Positions 25,401 to 37,305 of a stretch of 64,000 nt of DNA are shown here, piece after piece (within the stretch, counting starts at the first letter, position 1; each line of letters starts with the position of its first letter). Under the pieces are notes generated by a model. That model was not told the DNA's origin, searched no databases, and saw only the letters and a list, made by a program, of their open reading frames with translations. A program made the position numbers and the translations under genes. This stretch comes from Mytilus trossulus (lineage: Eukaryota > Mollusca > Bivalvia > Mytilida > Mytilidae). The DNA lies in assembly GCF_036588685.1 (NCBI RefSeq), contig NC_086378.1, forward strand, positions 34,139,578 to 34,203,577. Reading direction: 5' to 3'.

Positions 25401-28400
25401 AGTTCTGATGAATGTGTGAAATCAGGAAAGCTGAATTAAAAGCCATTTACATAATTTTTATCTTTTTCAGAAATTTACCACGTGCAATAGGCATTTCAAT
25501 TCCGTTAGTGACGATTATTTATTTGTTAGCAAATGTTGCTTATTTTGCTGTACTGACACCAGCAGCCATGTTAGCATCAAATGCTACAGCAGTGGTAGGT
25601 ATTAGTATTGGTCTAAGGGAGATAATCTCAGTACAAGTGTTACACAAACATATTTTGGTTGTTGTGTCAACATATAATTGTTCGGCCTAACAGAAGTGTT
25701 AATTGAAACTTTGTTATAAACATTGTCATAATATCTATTTCTGTTGTAACAAATATTCTATACCATTTATTCCGTTAGCAACATATTCTGTAATATTTAT
25801 TCCTGTGGAAATAATATTTAAGAATAATTTTGGCTGCAGTTTTCCTTAATATATTAATTTTCATAGTTTCTGTACAGTAAAGGCAGTACATGTATGATAA
25901 CAATATCATTCTTTTGTTTTACACTTGTTATTAGGAATCGGTCATAAGGAACTACTACCAAAGATAAAACTAAGCCTATGAACTTTTACCAGTAATTTTA
26001 CAAAACACGATTTGATTAGTTGAACAAACAACAAACATGTTTCATATTTTGGTTTATAATCTCAAAACATGTCATGTTAGGAAACAGATAACCTGGTTAA
26101 GGTCAACAGGTGAAGGTCATATTTAGCAATTCAGGTAATTAAAAACAGAGCCAAAATGAAATTCTGTCTCAATGTGCTAATAAATTAGAAAAGTTCTATC
26201 CTTGAAGAATAAAACTTACATAACTTTATGAAAACACGCTGATTATTCTAATCTTTTATCATTATACCCCCGCTTTAAAAAGGTGCGCTTTAAAACAGGG
26301 GGGTATACTGTTTTACCTCTGTCTGTCCGTCAGTCAGTCCGTCCCATGAAACTTTCGTCACATTTTTCTCAGGAACTACAATACAAGGATTTCTGAAATT
26401 TGGTTTCAGGATTTATATAAGTCAGCTATACCGTGTGATGCGTTTTCAGATTCATCACTCGACAACTTCCTGTTTACCGAACACTTGTATGATTTTACAC
26501 ATGATAGCCAAGTTGAAAATTTTCGTCACATTTTTCTCAGGAACTACAATACAAGGATTTCTGAAATTTGGTTTCAGGATTTATATAAGTCAGCTATACC
26601 GTGTGATGCGTTTTCAGATTCATCACTCGACAACTTCCTGTTTACCGAACACTTGTATGATTTTACACATGATAGCCAAGTTGAAAATTTTCGTCACATT
26701 TTTCTCAGGAACTACAATACAAGGATTTCTGAAATTTGGTTTCAGGAATTATATAAGTCAGCTATACCGTGTGATGCGTTTTCAGATTCATCACTCGACA
26801 ACTTTCTGTTTACAGAACACTTGCATATTTTTACACTATTAATATTATCCACTTGCGGCGGGGGTATCATCAGTGAGCAGTAGCTCGCAGTTTCACTTGT
26901 TAAATCTAATTTACTATAGGGACGACAGGAAGGTAAAATCAGCTCATGCACCATCTTAATAGAATTGATAATGGAAATAGGGAATGTGTCAAAGAACCAA
27001 CAGACCTGACAAAAGAGAAAAAAATTACCAATGGCCATCAATGGGTTTTCAACAGAGCAAGAAAAATTTATATCTGGAATTTTTCATCAAATGTTCTTTC
27101 TTTATCCATCATTTTGATTCCAGATCTTGAGTACACATAATCAAACAATATGCTATGATTGATATACCGGGTATTCATTTTACAACTTATTTTAATTTCA
27201 GACATTTGCAGAGAGAACATTAGGTGTAATGTCATGGATCATGCCTGTTTTTGTTGCCTGCTCAACATTTGGTGGCCTTAATGGTGCTATCTTCACATCA
27301 GCAAGGTAAACTTTAAAAAAATCAGACTGCTTCTATTGTTGTTCCACTTCCAAATAAATCTTTCCAAACTTTACAGGCTTTACTTTAAAGATATATTCTA
27401 AATACTTCTTACTCATAGAAAATAATAAAATTTAACTATGTAAACTATGTAAACAATTGTTAATAACAACTTGAAATTTATTTGAATGGTCATTTTGGCT
27501 TAGGTATTAAAGTACTGTTTATTCAACATGTAATTCAATAAGTTCATGACCCTGACAATTTAAATAATTTGAATGGTATTTACCAAAACAAAGTCCTTTA
27601 AAATCAGTAACATACATCGATTCAAAAGATTGGAAAAGTTTGTTTTGATAAACAATGGTGTTGAATTACTTTGCATGTTTGTTTACTATTCATTTGCAAT
27701 CGGAATGACCCAAGTTTAAAACAAAATCTATAGATAGATTTATGAAATGTGTTTTTCAACAAATAGGAAATTTACAAAATGATAACATAGACATAAGTTC
27801 AAAAAAGGTCAAAAGCAGGTTTTGGCATAATATACTGTCTATAATTTAACATAATTTAAATAAAGGAAAATTTCTGATTTGCTTACGAAATGCATGATAA
27901 TGCAGTGGTATAAATCTTATGTCTTCATTTTAAATTTATTAAGGACTAAGGCGGTTAACTTGAATTTACAGATAAAAAAATTTAAGTTACACACATTTAT
28001 TGCTTACATGGGATAGAAGTCGGTGAGGATTTTATTAGGCCTTGCACTCATGAATTGGGATTCCTATTAGTTCAGACAGTATAGTCCATTTTAGCACTGA
28101 ATTCATCTGTTCAACTATATTTCTTATAGCCCATTTTTTGTCTGTCAAGAAATGTCTTTTGTAAATTTAGGTAGGAGGCCACTGAAATTTTGAACAGCTA
28201 TAGTGCATAATATGTAAATGTGCATACTATATTTCATTGAAATTCTGCTGATTTGATTTAAATTCTTCAATTTTTAAATCATAATTTTTTTTAGAAATGT
28301 GTTCTATTAGTAGGATTTTAGGTGAAAAGAGGGTGGGGTGGGGTGGGGGTGATGAATAGTGTATTAACATGATTACGTTATTTTAGAATATATGTTTAAA

Positions 28401-31400
28401 GACATTTGAAAAAGATGTTTAAAGAACTAATCAACACCGATAATAACTATACAGAACTAGATTGAATTAAATGTATTAAAATTTTCTCTTTTTGTTTTGC
28501 AGATTGTTTTTTGTTGGGGCCAGAGAAGGTCACTTGCCAGGATTTCTTGCTACGATAAATATCAACAACTTTACACCCACACCTTCCTTAGCATTTGGTG
28601 TAAGTAGAATTAGAACTATTGTACACTGTCCATTGATTGTTGTAAAGATAGAACAAAAAGTTCATGAAGATTAGACATTTTTTACATTGAACCTTATGGT
28701 CTAAGGGAGATAATCATGGGAATTTTTTTATTATTCTGAAAAGTTGAATTATGTTGATAAAATAGTATGAAGATATGTTTTCACCTTTCACTGAAGAGTG
28801 CTTTGTTATTGTATTTCTTAAAACTGTGTAGTATATCATATTTTGGTAATGAAGAATTTGCTATTATGATTGGTTTTATGTAATAATAAAGTTTCAAAAG
28901 TTAAAAATTAATTATTTAGTAAATTCAATCTGATGGTAAAATTATACAAAGAATGATCATGTCTTTACTGGTAGAAATAATAAGGTGAAACTATATTCTC
29001 AATTTTAAACAACATTTCGATAAATTCTTTCTGAAAATAATTAATTATATTACATGTAAATAAAATTTTGATTTACTTTTCAATAGAACTTAGCAATAAA
29101 ACAATACACATCACACAGACTTGATATATAATATTCTGTTAATTCAGAAATAATTGCATGCATTTATTATTATCATTTTGTCATTGAGGAAATTCCTGCT
29201 AGATTTATTTAAAAAATTTCACAATGCGAGTTTAAATTATTGCGATGATAACTCTCTCTCCCATTTTACAATATTAAAAACATCCCAATAATTTTTGAAT
29301 TTACAGTATCAGATATAGTTTTAAGCTAATGATATTCTTGTTATTTTTTTTAGTGCCTCATGTCTCTTGTATATTTAACATCAACAGATATCTATGCATT
29401 AATTAACTATGCCAGTTTTGTGGAGACAGGATTTATTGCTATCAGTATTTGTGGCCTGTTATATATGCGATACACACACCCTAATGCACCCAGACCAATT
29501 AAGGTGAGAGTTTAAATTACATTATTGTAATGGTTAAATGAGTATACAAATTTGACATGTTTAATTGTTGTCATCTTAAATTGGACAAGTGTAACTGTCA
29601 TCTTCTTACATTGGACATTTGTAACTGTTGTCCTTTATTTTACCATGATCCACATATTGTTAAATGCAAAGGTCAATTTCTCAATTGATATCATCAACTA
29701 TATTTAGCCTATTGAAAAATCTATATAAAACATGAGAAACAAAAAAACACTTATGAACAGCACCAACAAACAACAAGCACTGAACAACAGGCTTCTGCAT
29801 TAGGACTGATGCATAAAATCTACATTTGAGATATATACATTATAAGATATAAATATTGTAAATTCAGAAATTATTGCAAGGTTTTCATTAAAGCTAATAA
29901 TGCAAGTATGTAAAGATTGCAATATTAAGAACTTGTATTCTGATGTGTGATACTTATATTTGTATGCAAACCATCCTCAAAAACACAATAATTTATCTCG
30001 CATTTTAGTCCATTCTTCAAAAAACTCCATTATAAATGCACACAATAGTATTCTTATAGCTTTGGTAGTTTAGTATTCTAATTGGCTGTATTTTTCTTTC
30101 AGGTGCATTTAGTATTCCCGATATTTTTCTTGATAATCTGTGCATTCCTGTTAATTGTTCCTTTGATGGACAGTCCTAAGGAATGTTTTATGGGAATGAT
30201 TGTTGTTGCCTCAGGAATACCAGTCTACATTCTAGGAGTATGTTGGGAAAAGAAACCAAAGTCTTTCCTGTCTATTTGTGGTGAGTAAAATATACTGAGC
30301 GACAGAAAAAATTATACTTTAATTGATACACTTTTTTTTAATATTTTTTATATCTTTGTGGTGAGTAAAGTATTTGTATGCAACCTTCCTCTGTATAATT
30401 AGAATCAACCATGCAAGACCCTCATGGGAAGTTAAAAAACGACCTTTGTTGTCATTTATTTAGACATACTTTTAAAATTAATTTGACACAATATTAATCC
30501 CTTCTTAACCCTTACCATGCTGAGTTGTTTTCAGAAATTGTCTAAATTTCGAGGATTTGCAAAAATATGCAAATGATATGCAAATGAGCTGTACCCTGAT
30601 GCTGATGCATACTGATTACAATAAATCTAAAATAGGTGATCACGGGGTGGGGTGGTCAGGGTGAGGAGGCGGATTTTTTTTGGCGGAAATTTGCCCCAAA
30701 GTTGGTCCTCAGGTACAAAAAGCGTCAATTTTGACCTTTTTTCGTTCTTTTTCTCGACCTGTAAGTCCGAGAGATGCTAATAGATGCATCCATCTGTAGT
30801 TTACATATAGCGTGGACACCAGTGAACACTTTTATCACAACAGTTGTTAGGTCGGAGTGAAACTGATCTGGGTTCATCAGTGTAAAGAAGGTCATTTGCA
30901 CCAAAATTCACCAAATTTCGGAATTTTTCCAATTTTGAACTTTAACTGGACTTGCAACCGGAAGTAGTCGTTTCCTCGGCGTATTTTGATAATAGACACG
31001 ACCAGTCGTTATGTGCCTTTAGGTTAACGGTATTTGTCAAGGTTTCAGTCCTCTGAACTCCGTGATTCAGACCTTGAAGGTAAGCCCACCCCTCCAAAAA
31101 ACCCAATTTTGTTCGATATCAAATTTTGAAGTTCGTATTTGAGCTCAAAATGAATATTTAAAGTGAGAAACATGACATGAATAGTTTCAGATTGAGGAAA
31201 CGTGCATACACTACGAAATAAATGGTATTACGATGACCTCTAAATGTATGGAGCGCCATTGATGCCAAAATAACGGTATTTTGGGTACGGCCGTAATATT
31301 ACGGCCCCCGCACGACAAGGGTTAACTACAAAAGGTGTATCGTTCAAAATTTGTTTATATGGGGAAATTATTATCTGTCAAATAATAAATTTATTTTTTG

Positions 31401-32000
31401 TAGAAATTGAAAGCTTCCTAGGGAAATATTATTTACATTAATACCTCTAAGGAAATCACTGGACATTAAAACAAAAAAAATCAATCAATCACATTCCATG
31501 CCATGCAATGTTAATTTCTATCATGTATATGTTTAGCAGTTAAGGAAAAGATCATTGGTCAGATTAGTAGCAAGGAAAAATTGTTCGTAAATGAAGGATA
31601 ATAAACTTAGTCTGAGCCCAATCAGCAGCAAAAGATGTTGCAAAAACTTTATTCTTTGTATGCTAAGATTTATTATGTTCTGTTGTGAAGAATACTGATA
31701 GGGCTATTTCGAATGTAAAGTTTTCAATCTGATTTGGTAACTATGGAATTACCATCTTATTCCCATCTCTATTTTGCATACATTGTCAGAAAAATAGAAT
31801 AGAACAACTCTATGCTGTTGTGATATTATAATTTAAAAATAAACTAAATTGCATAGCCAAATATTATCATAAAAAGGGAGGTAACTACTGATATTTAAGA
31901 AATACATACTCAAACTTTTATTTTTTTTATTCCAGATAAATTTTCAGTTATGACACAGAAGATATTTGTGAGTGTTCGCGAAGAGTTGAAAGAAGATTAA
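13462..32000 (+). CDS. SLC7-family amino-acid transporter light chain (LAT/xCT-like), complete, 10 exons
   Basis: Twelve-helix amino-acid exchanger light chain, expected at the plasma membrane with an SLC3 heavy chain. Exons: 13462-13951, 15614-15739, 19829-19928, 21701-21745, 25471-25594, 27202-27305, 28503-28599, 29354-29503, 30103-30280, 31936-32000. All junctions are GT-AG, phases agree, and the sum is 1479 nt (492 aa), normal for the family. An in-frame stop at 13405-13407 supports the ATG at 13462. The N-terminus is Ser/Asp-rich. Motifs: [12 protein letters not shown] (48-59), CYAELGTMI, Cys146 (candidate heavy-chain disulfide), [27 protein letters not shown] (236-248), [31 protein letters not shown]. 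The core after TM5 most resembles LAT1/LAT2. Unusual points: exon 1 spans a region split into three exons in the divergent neighbour, and TM3 reads IIPCGNA where relatives have (R/E/Y)PT.QA. The exact substrate class is uncertain. Confidence 0.93.
14375..14500 (+). repeat. Dispersed SINE-like repeat fragment
   Basis: AAGAAGATGTGGTATGATTGCC then AATGGGACAACTCTC. The same head occurs at 45231-45420 and 59695-59796, always in this orientation. I could not find convincing Pol III boxes. Confidence 0.5.
16346..16551. mobile_element. 206-bp TA-flanked MITE, copy 1
   Basis: Perfect inverted ends CTGTAAATTCAGAAATTATT / mirrored at the right end, flanked by TA on both sides (16344-16345, 16552-16553), as with Tc1/mariner-type insertions. 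No ORF. It lies in intron 2 of the plus-strand SLC7 gene. Confidence 0.75.
17064..17212 (+). repeat. Fragment of the 426-bp long-TIR element
   Basis: Begins AAAATTGAGAATGGAAATG and continues with TGTGTCAAAGAGG, CCAATGGGTCTT and GACCCCTAAACAAAAATG. It is the complement of the interior of 53426-53851. Confidence 0.65.
17975..18180. mobile_element. 206-bp TA-flanked MITE, copy 2
   Basis: Same length, orientation and ends as 16346-16551, with only a few base differences. TA flanks at 17973-17974 and 18181-18182. Both copies sit in the same intron, 1.6 kb apart. Confidence 0.75.
19434..19592. repeat. Long near-perfect palindrome (fold-back)
   Basis: Arms of about 75 bp pair with only a few mismatches around the centre AATCCGCGAAGCGGATT (about 19504-19520). 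Arm motifs include TTATTGAACCATAAAACTAA and GACTCTTCACATT. It lies in intron 2 of the plus-strand SLC7 gene, 240 bp before exon 3. Confidence 0.8.
20387..20523. repeat. Fold-back element, 28-bp arms
   Basis: Left arm 20387-20414 (AATTACTGTAATATTTTTCC core) pairs with right arm 20496-20523. The loop contains GCGGGTTATTTA, echoing AGCGGATTATTTA just outside the left arm. Confidence 0.65.
21241..21545 (+). repeat. Dispersed bivalve repeat fragment
   Basis: Contains TGTCTGTCTGTCTGTCC, TTTTGGTCAAGGTTGTTATT, TTCCCTATGATATGATC, GTCCACTGAACATA and GAGTGGGGCA. The same block order is seen at 52719-53060 and partly at 45440-45560. Confidence 0.6.
22085..23460. mobile_element. Candidate 1.4-kb element with ~43-bp inverted ends
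   Basis: CATGGAAGTAATATTTAAAA then GGAATAACATCG at the left (to 22127) is mirrored at 23415-23458. The interior is less AT-rich than its flanks and carries no recognisable transposase. It lies in intron 4 of the plus-strand SLC7 gene. Superfamily unknown. Confidence 0.6.
23977..24200. repeat. Fold-back element, ~90-bp arms
   Basis: Arms 23977-24066 and 24109-24200 are imperfect inverts of each other (GAGGGTTAGCCATG at the inner ends, GAATCTGGAAT at the outer). The loop is about 42 bp. Confidence 0.75.
25676..25835. repeat. Dispersed repeat, inverted partner of 47455-47600
   Basis: AATATTCTATACCATTTATT, CCGTTAG, TGTAATATTTATTCC and TGTGGAAATAATATTT recur in reverse complement at 47455-47600. 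Confidence 0.65.
26264..26905 (+). repeat. Dispersed element containing a 168-bp tandem array
   Basis: Opens with CCCCGCTTTAAAAAGG and GGGGGGTATACTG and ends GGCGGGGGTATC...AGCAGTAGCTCGCAG. Inside, units start at 26353, 26521 and 26689 with an exact 168-bp period (about 2.9 copies, nearly identical). The unit is divisible by three, so long open frames run through it; these have no gene character. Confidence 0.85.
26953..27069 (+). repeat. Fragment of the 426-bp long-TIR element
   Basis: GATAATGGAAATAGGGAATG, TGTGTCAAAGAA, CAATGGGTTTTCAACA: a degenerate copy of the interior of 53426-53851 (complement strand). Confidence 0.55.
29136..29306. mobile_element. Degenerate copy of the TA-flanked MITE
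   Basis: Ends CTGTTAATTCAGAAATAATT and AATTTTTGAATTTACAG followed by TA. It is 171 bp, with internal losses relative to the 206-bp copies. It lies in intron 7 of the plus-strand SLC7 gene. Confidence 0.6.
29856..30059. mobile_element. Degenerate copy of the TA-flanked MITE
   Basis: Left end TTGTAAATTCAGAAATTATT is well kept; the right end (ATAAATGCACACAATA) is eroded. It ends about 45 bp before exon 9 of the plus-strand SLC7 gene. Confidence 0.5.
30509..31321. mobile_element. piggyBac-like non-autonomous element, 813 bp
   Basis: Bounded by TTAA on both sides (30505-30508, 31322-31325). Ends CCCTTACCATGC and, inverted, CCCTTGTCGTGC match imperfectly, as in piggyBac-type termini. It is less AT-rich than surrounding intron DNA. 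No transposase frame is seen. It lies in intron 9 of the plus-strand SLC7 gene. Confidence 0.65.
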
Positions 32001-32588
32001 AGGAAGAAGTAATACAGATATATAATACCTCATGTGACTGATATAGAGCAACAATATCAACAATATCCAATTTTAGATGAGATTTTTATTTGTTAAAAAA
32101 ACTTTTGTAAATCTAAGGTTCTATACACCTTTAACAAACAAAAAAGTTCAAAAGATATTTTATTTTATAACATTCTTTATAAAAGAAACATTTGTATACT
32201 GAAAATTATTTTAAGATCATTTTATAGTTTAAGTTAAAACAAGACTTGTCGGATAAAAACAAGAAGATTTTTTTTTACTGTTTTTAAAAATAAGAGGTGG
32301 GGAAGTAAATTAAAGAAAAACCTTTGAATTACTATTTTTGCATTTATGAATATTTACATTGTTCATTTTATACTAAGCTTTGATTGTTATAGATCAGACA
32401 TTTTGTTAACATTTATAAAATTACTAATATTATGATTTTTAAAAATTGTCAGTAAACCTCTCATTGAAATCATTTTAGTTGTCACCCAAAATTATTTTTT
32501 TTTCCTGATTGCTTAACTACGCAAACATTTGACTACTGCAATGTAAGATGATAAAATCTTATAATTTAAATTTTGGTAATTTTGATTT

Positions 32589-32594
32589 AATAAA
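32589..32594 (+). terminator. Candidate poly(A) signal of the plus-strand SLC7 gene
   Basis: AATAAA 589 bp after the stop at 31998-32000. Another is at 33409-33414. The 3' UTR is AT-rich with no coding potential, and the true end cannot be fixed without transcript data. Confidence 0.35.
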
Positions 32595-34317
32595 TATTTT
32601 ATGTTTCTGATGTATGAATGACTTTAACATAACCAAAAATTCTGCAGCAATCACCAATGGGAAACAAGATCATATCATTTAGATTGAATGTCATATCTCT
32701 CTCGACCATGAAGAACGAACATTTCGCTATTTTCCTCATTATTTTATTCATTCAAAATATCACAGATTATTTTTTAAACTTAGTCAATTAGATATTGTGT
32801 TCAAAACAAAATTATTTTCACCTTATTAGTTGAAATATATGTATATTTTTAAAATGATGTATAAGTACAGAAGTTCAGATTTTTTTATGTGATGGTATTT
32901 TCTTTCCTTACCTAAATGTATTTATTACTATGTAAAAAGGTTATGGACATTTCTATTTGTGATGATTTTTGTTTGTTTTGAAGGGTGACACATTTTTATC
33001 ATTTAAACATGTTTTTGTTTTACGATACTTTTAGAATACATGACTGCACAATAATGCAGAACATTCATAAAAATTAAATGTTAAAAGGTGTCATCTGATG
33101 TCATTGAAAATGCATAATTGAGCTCTAAGAAAACAAGCGTTGTATGAAATTTGTTTTGTATTGTGTTGTGACGTGTTGTTATCATATTTGTTTCCTGATG
33201 TTGGGTCATGTTTGTTAGTTTTCCACTTTTTTTTGTTTTTTTTAATAACTTAAGAGATAAAATGAAAGCATACTGTTATATATGATGGATTTGAAAGAGC
33301 AATGGAGACGCTAAAACGTGATGGCCAATAGTATTGCAATTTTGATTTTAAGCCCTATTCAGATTAAACAACTGCTAGATTTTCTGTTAAAAGGAGTATG
33401 TAAATATGAATAAAATTTTCAAAACCATTTAACTACTGCTCAAGACAGTTTATTGATGTCAATATTATGTATATTGTTTGGTTACGGTTGCCATACAAAT
33501 ATAAATGTGCCTTTTTCATACAGTCTGTCTCATTGTTTTTGTCAATTTTTAAATATATTTTTTTTGTTACTGATTTATGTTTTTGATTGTTGAATATTGA
33601 ATATCTATGGTTCATGGTATAAAAATGTAACCACGGAATTGTTTTGTAAATATTTCTTTAGAGACCTACTATAAACTGTAATATAATTTATTAGTTAATC
33701 AGAAATTTCTCATATTTCCTGCATATAAAATACCAATACTTTTAAGTAGAAGAAATATTTCTATAGATGATGTGTTTACTAGAATTTTTACCATCTAGCT
33801 GTAGTTAGAAAATCTCAGGTTTCGTTCCTTAAGAACTAGTCAAAAATTTTACCAAAACTTGAAGCTCAGCTATGTTTTTGACAATCAAAGTTAGTTAGTT
33901 TTTCTCTTCTCGATAAGGCCTATTGAATCAATATTTACATCGCATTTTTTTCATTTAAATGAACATTCAACTCATAAACTTTAGTTACACATTTATTGGT
34001 GTGAAAATCGTTCTTGTCATTGGTATTTGAAATAAAAGTATGAAATGACCAATAAACCTTAAATTACACCTTAACATTTGCATGAAAAGCTTCTCTAAAT
34101 TATCATGTGAATTCAAAAATGACAAATGTTTTAATTGTCATTTACTGTCTTACTAGCATCTTCATTTCATTTGAAAATATTAGACATCAAGTTAAAAAAG
34201 ATAATATTCTCATTGTCATTTTCCATTTTAACTGTCCAACATTTGGATTTCAAAGTCTCATTTTGTGTTTTCACATAGGTACACATAAATTCAGATTTCA
34301 TTCCATCATTTATTCAA

Positions 34318-34600
34318 ACTTGTACAGTACAAATGTTGCTATTATATTCAACTTGTACAGTACATTTGTTATTAAATTCAACTTGTACAGTACAATTGTT
34401 GCTATTATATTCAATTTGTACAGTACAATTGTTGCTATTATACAAAACTTGCATAGTACATTTTTTGCTATTCTATAAAACTATAAAAAATTTGTACAGT
34501 GCAATTTTGCTATTATATTAAAAAAAAAACTAAACTTGTAAAGTACAATTGTTGCTATTATACAAAACTTGTAAAGTACAATTGTTGCTTTTATATCATG
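34318..34600. repeat. Minisatellite, ~33-bp unit, about 8 copies
   Basis: Units read AACTTGTACAGTACAATTGT then TGCTATTATATTC with small variation; later units are longer or have A-rich insertions. The unit length keeps frames open across it, which explains the short open frames here. Confidence 0.85.
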
Positions 34601-35624
34601 ACACTTTTATATTCCACTGCCTCTCGTATACACATGGTGCCTGGTACTATTTTTTTATGAATTGTATAATTTTTGCTACTTTTACATATACATTGCATTT
34701 CTATTGACCTTTTTTATGCAATCTAATAACTTAGATATCCAAAATTTGATGTCAAATAAAACATACCCAATCATATGTATTTCCCACTATAAGAAACTTA
34801 CCCAATAAAGAGCTGTTTACAATTTTTGGTCAAGATTTGATTTACCAGTAGATATAATATTTCAACAACTTTCTAGTAAATTACTGTATATAGTTACTAA
34901 CTACGCACATACATATTAACGTCTTCCAATATGACCCTGTTAAAGCATTCAATCAAATGTTCTGGTGTCTAAAAGTGAATTTGACAGAGAAATGATGCAA
35001 AAATGAAGATTTATTAAAAAAAAACAACACCAAAATACTTTTATTCTTTGTATATTAGGTCGTCCATTATAATTCTGAGATGATTTTGATGTAAGAGTCA
35101 AATTTTGAATATTCCGCTGTAAAGTGAGGTATTGGTTATCACTTTGCCTCCCCAACTACAAAATGAATTTTTCCTCAAACCTGTGCCACTACTCCCCAAG
35201 TGTAGTGTGAATTGTACATTCTGGGTGCAGTTTTAAATAAAATTTAGAAAGGAATTAAATAATCAAACTATAAAGAATCTCAATAATAATTGAAAAATAC
35301 AGATTTTTTTTCTGTAAAGTTATATCAACAAGTTTTTTAGTCAAATTTGCTGAAAGAATCTCAGCCAAACACTCACCAATTCTTCTCTTTGTATTAAGAA
35401 TCTGCATCGCTTACTGTAAAGTGATGTCAAATTTTTTATGTTTGCAAAAAAATGCAACATGATAGGTTTTGCAAAAATCAAAACTTGCATTTTAAATATA
35501 TACGCATTATTATGGTTGTTGCAGGAGTTGTTATATTTATGCAGCATTTCCCCCCTAATTTTTTGTCCATTGTTTAACAATAAATGCATATTATCTGCAT
35601 TTAGTTATTATGTAATTTTAAACA

Positions 35625-35760
35625 GATATATCATGTTAAGGAGGGGTATTTGCAAAAAATACCAGTCGAGAGAATGTAAAATTTTGCGAGCTGTAAGGCG
35701 AGTGAAATTCATTCTCAAGACTGGTATTTTTGGCAAATACCCCTCAAGAACATGCTATAT
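35625..35760. repeat. Fold-back with GGGGTATTTGC arms
   Basis: CATGTTAAGGAGGGGTATTT...AATACCAGTC at the left is mirrored by GACTGGTATT...AATACCCCTCAAGAACATG at 35719-35756. Further TTTGCAAATACC pieces follow to 35905. Confidence 0.75.
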
Positions 35761-37136
35761 CTTTTTAATTACACCGAATGTTAATGTTCAAAATCGCATT
35801 GATGATTGTGACATTACAAGCGTCCAGTTGGATAGAGTATTTTTTGGCAAATACCATGGCAAAGTGGGTAAAAAATTCAAATCCTTTTTGCAAATACCCC
35901 GGCAGCGTTAAAAAATGAACGATATTTATTTAACAACAGTAAATTTGTGAAAAATACACTGGCTATCAAATAATCAAAATGCAGGATTCTTAAATGAGGT
36001 GTAATTAATATACTGATAGAAAAAAAAATCTATTTAATAAGAGTGCAGTTGCATTGTACATTCCTTTAGATTAATTACAAATGTAAACATATACCTTAAT
36101 TCTTTCAGTTGGTATGTTATCATTGTTGCATTGGTTACTTACAAAAAGATTGATTGGAATTGTAATTATAATTTCACAGGTTATAGTTAGTTAGATTTAA
36201 CTTTAGAGTTACCATACCTCAATTAATTTTTAAATCAAAAGCGTTCACTTTTTAGAAATGGTCCAGCAAGGATAAGAATACTTCTATTCAGCTGGCATAA
36301 CAATTTGTATACCAAGACCACTGACCAAGACCTTTTGCAAAAATGTGTATTTTGAGTCAAACTTAACTTTATAATACTTGCTAGATGTGCATACAAATGT
36401 TAATGTTAAATATTATATAGAAAACAATTTTTACATCTCTTGGCGATATAACTTTGAAAGTTATTATTAATTTATGTCTTATTTTGTGATTTGACGAAGG
36501 CTTTATTTGTTTGTTGAAGTATTTATGAATATGATAAAAATGAAGAAAAGATTATATGTGTGTCAGATATTTTCTAAATTATGTTTCATGCTTTTGCAAG
36601 CTTTTCCATTTAAAGCTGAAAAAGAATCTAATTTCGTACTGACAATGAATAGAAATTTTATACAAGCAAGCACCTTTTGCTCTGCTCCCCTTTATCTTAT
36701 AGTATAATTCATGTTAAAAAAATCAACTAATTATTACTATTCAAATGCTTCCAATTTACCTCATTAATATTTGCAAATAATGAATGCACTCACATTTAAT
36801 TATGTGGCTATCTTGGAGAAAGGAAAGAATAAAACTATTAAAAATATGAGTTGTCTTTTATTTTACTTTCAGGACAAAGAAAAGTTTTTCCTTGTAGTTC
36901 TGCCTCATGTGCAACCACCCTAAATCTGACTTTTCTGTAACAATATGTTTTTTTTCCAAATGGAATATTTTGTTGATATTAGACATAAGTATATTTTTCT
37001 ATTACAGAAAATTTGAGATACTAGTACATGTATATTCAGAATTTATTTGAATTTTGAGATGGACATTAACAACCCAAAATTCCCTATATTTTCCTATATT
37101 AGAAGATTGTTTAGCTAAATCCTCACAAATTTTAAA

Positions 37137-37305
37137 TTTGGATATTCTTACTCCAAATTATGGAATAAGTTACCAGATAAAGTAAAAACAGCTCCATCTA
37201 TCAATGTGTTTAAAAATAGATTAGATAATTACTGGGAATACAATGAAATCTATTATTCTGATTATCCAGCTGAAATAACCAGAAGCAGCAACAGACATAA
37301 CTAGA
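37137..37305 (+). pseudogene. C-terminal scrap of a non-LTR retrotransposon ORF
   Basis: An open stretch ending in TAG encodes YSYSKLWNKLPDKVKTAPS and INVFKNRLDNYW, the typical C-terminus after the reverse-transcriptase domain of LINE-like elements (W.LP..V..A.S...FK.RL). No RT domain precedes it. Confidence 0.7.

Larger units (their letters stand above)
32001..37136. other. 3' flank of the SLC7 gene and intergenic DNA
   Basis: AT-rich, with likely 3' UTR at the left. Contains a minisatellite (34318-34600) and a fold-back (35625-35760). No other gene seen. Confidence 0.65.

Noticed and set aside
26435-26883. Two overlapping open frames of 130+ codons
   Set aside because: They arise because the 168-bp tandem unit is divisible by three; the peptide simply repeats and overlaps a known-type dispersed repeat.
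34107-34521. Cysteine- and leucine-rich open frames
   Set aside because: Generated by the 33-bp minisatellite; no start context, domain or splice signals.
35438-35911. 157-codon open frame
   Set aside because: Runs across a fold-back repeat and its arm motifs; composition is that of translated AT-rich repeat.
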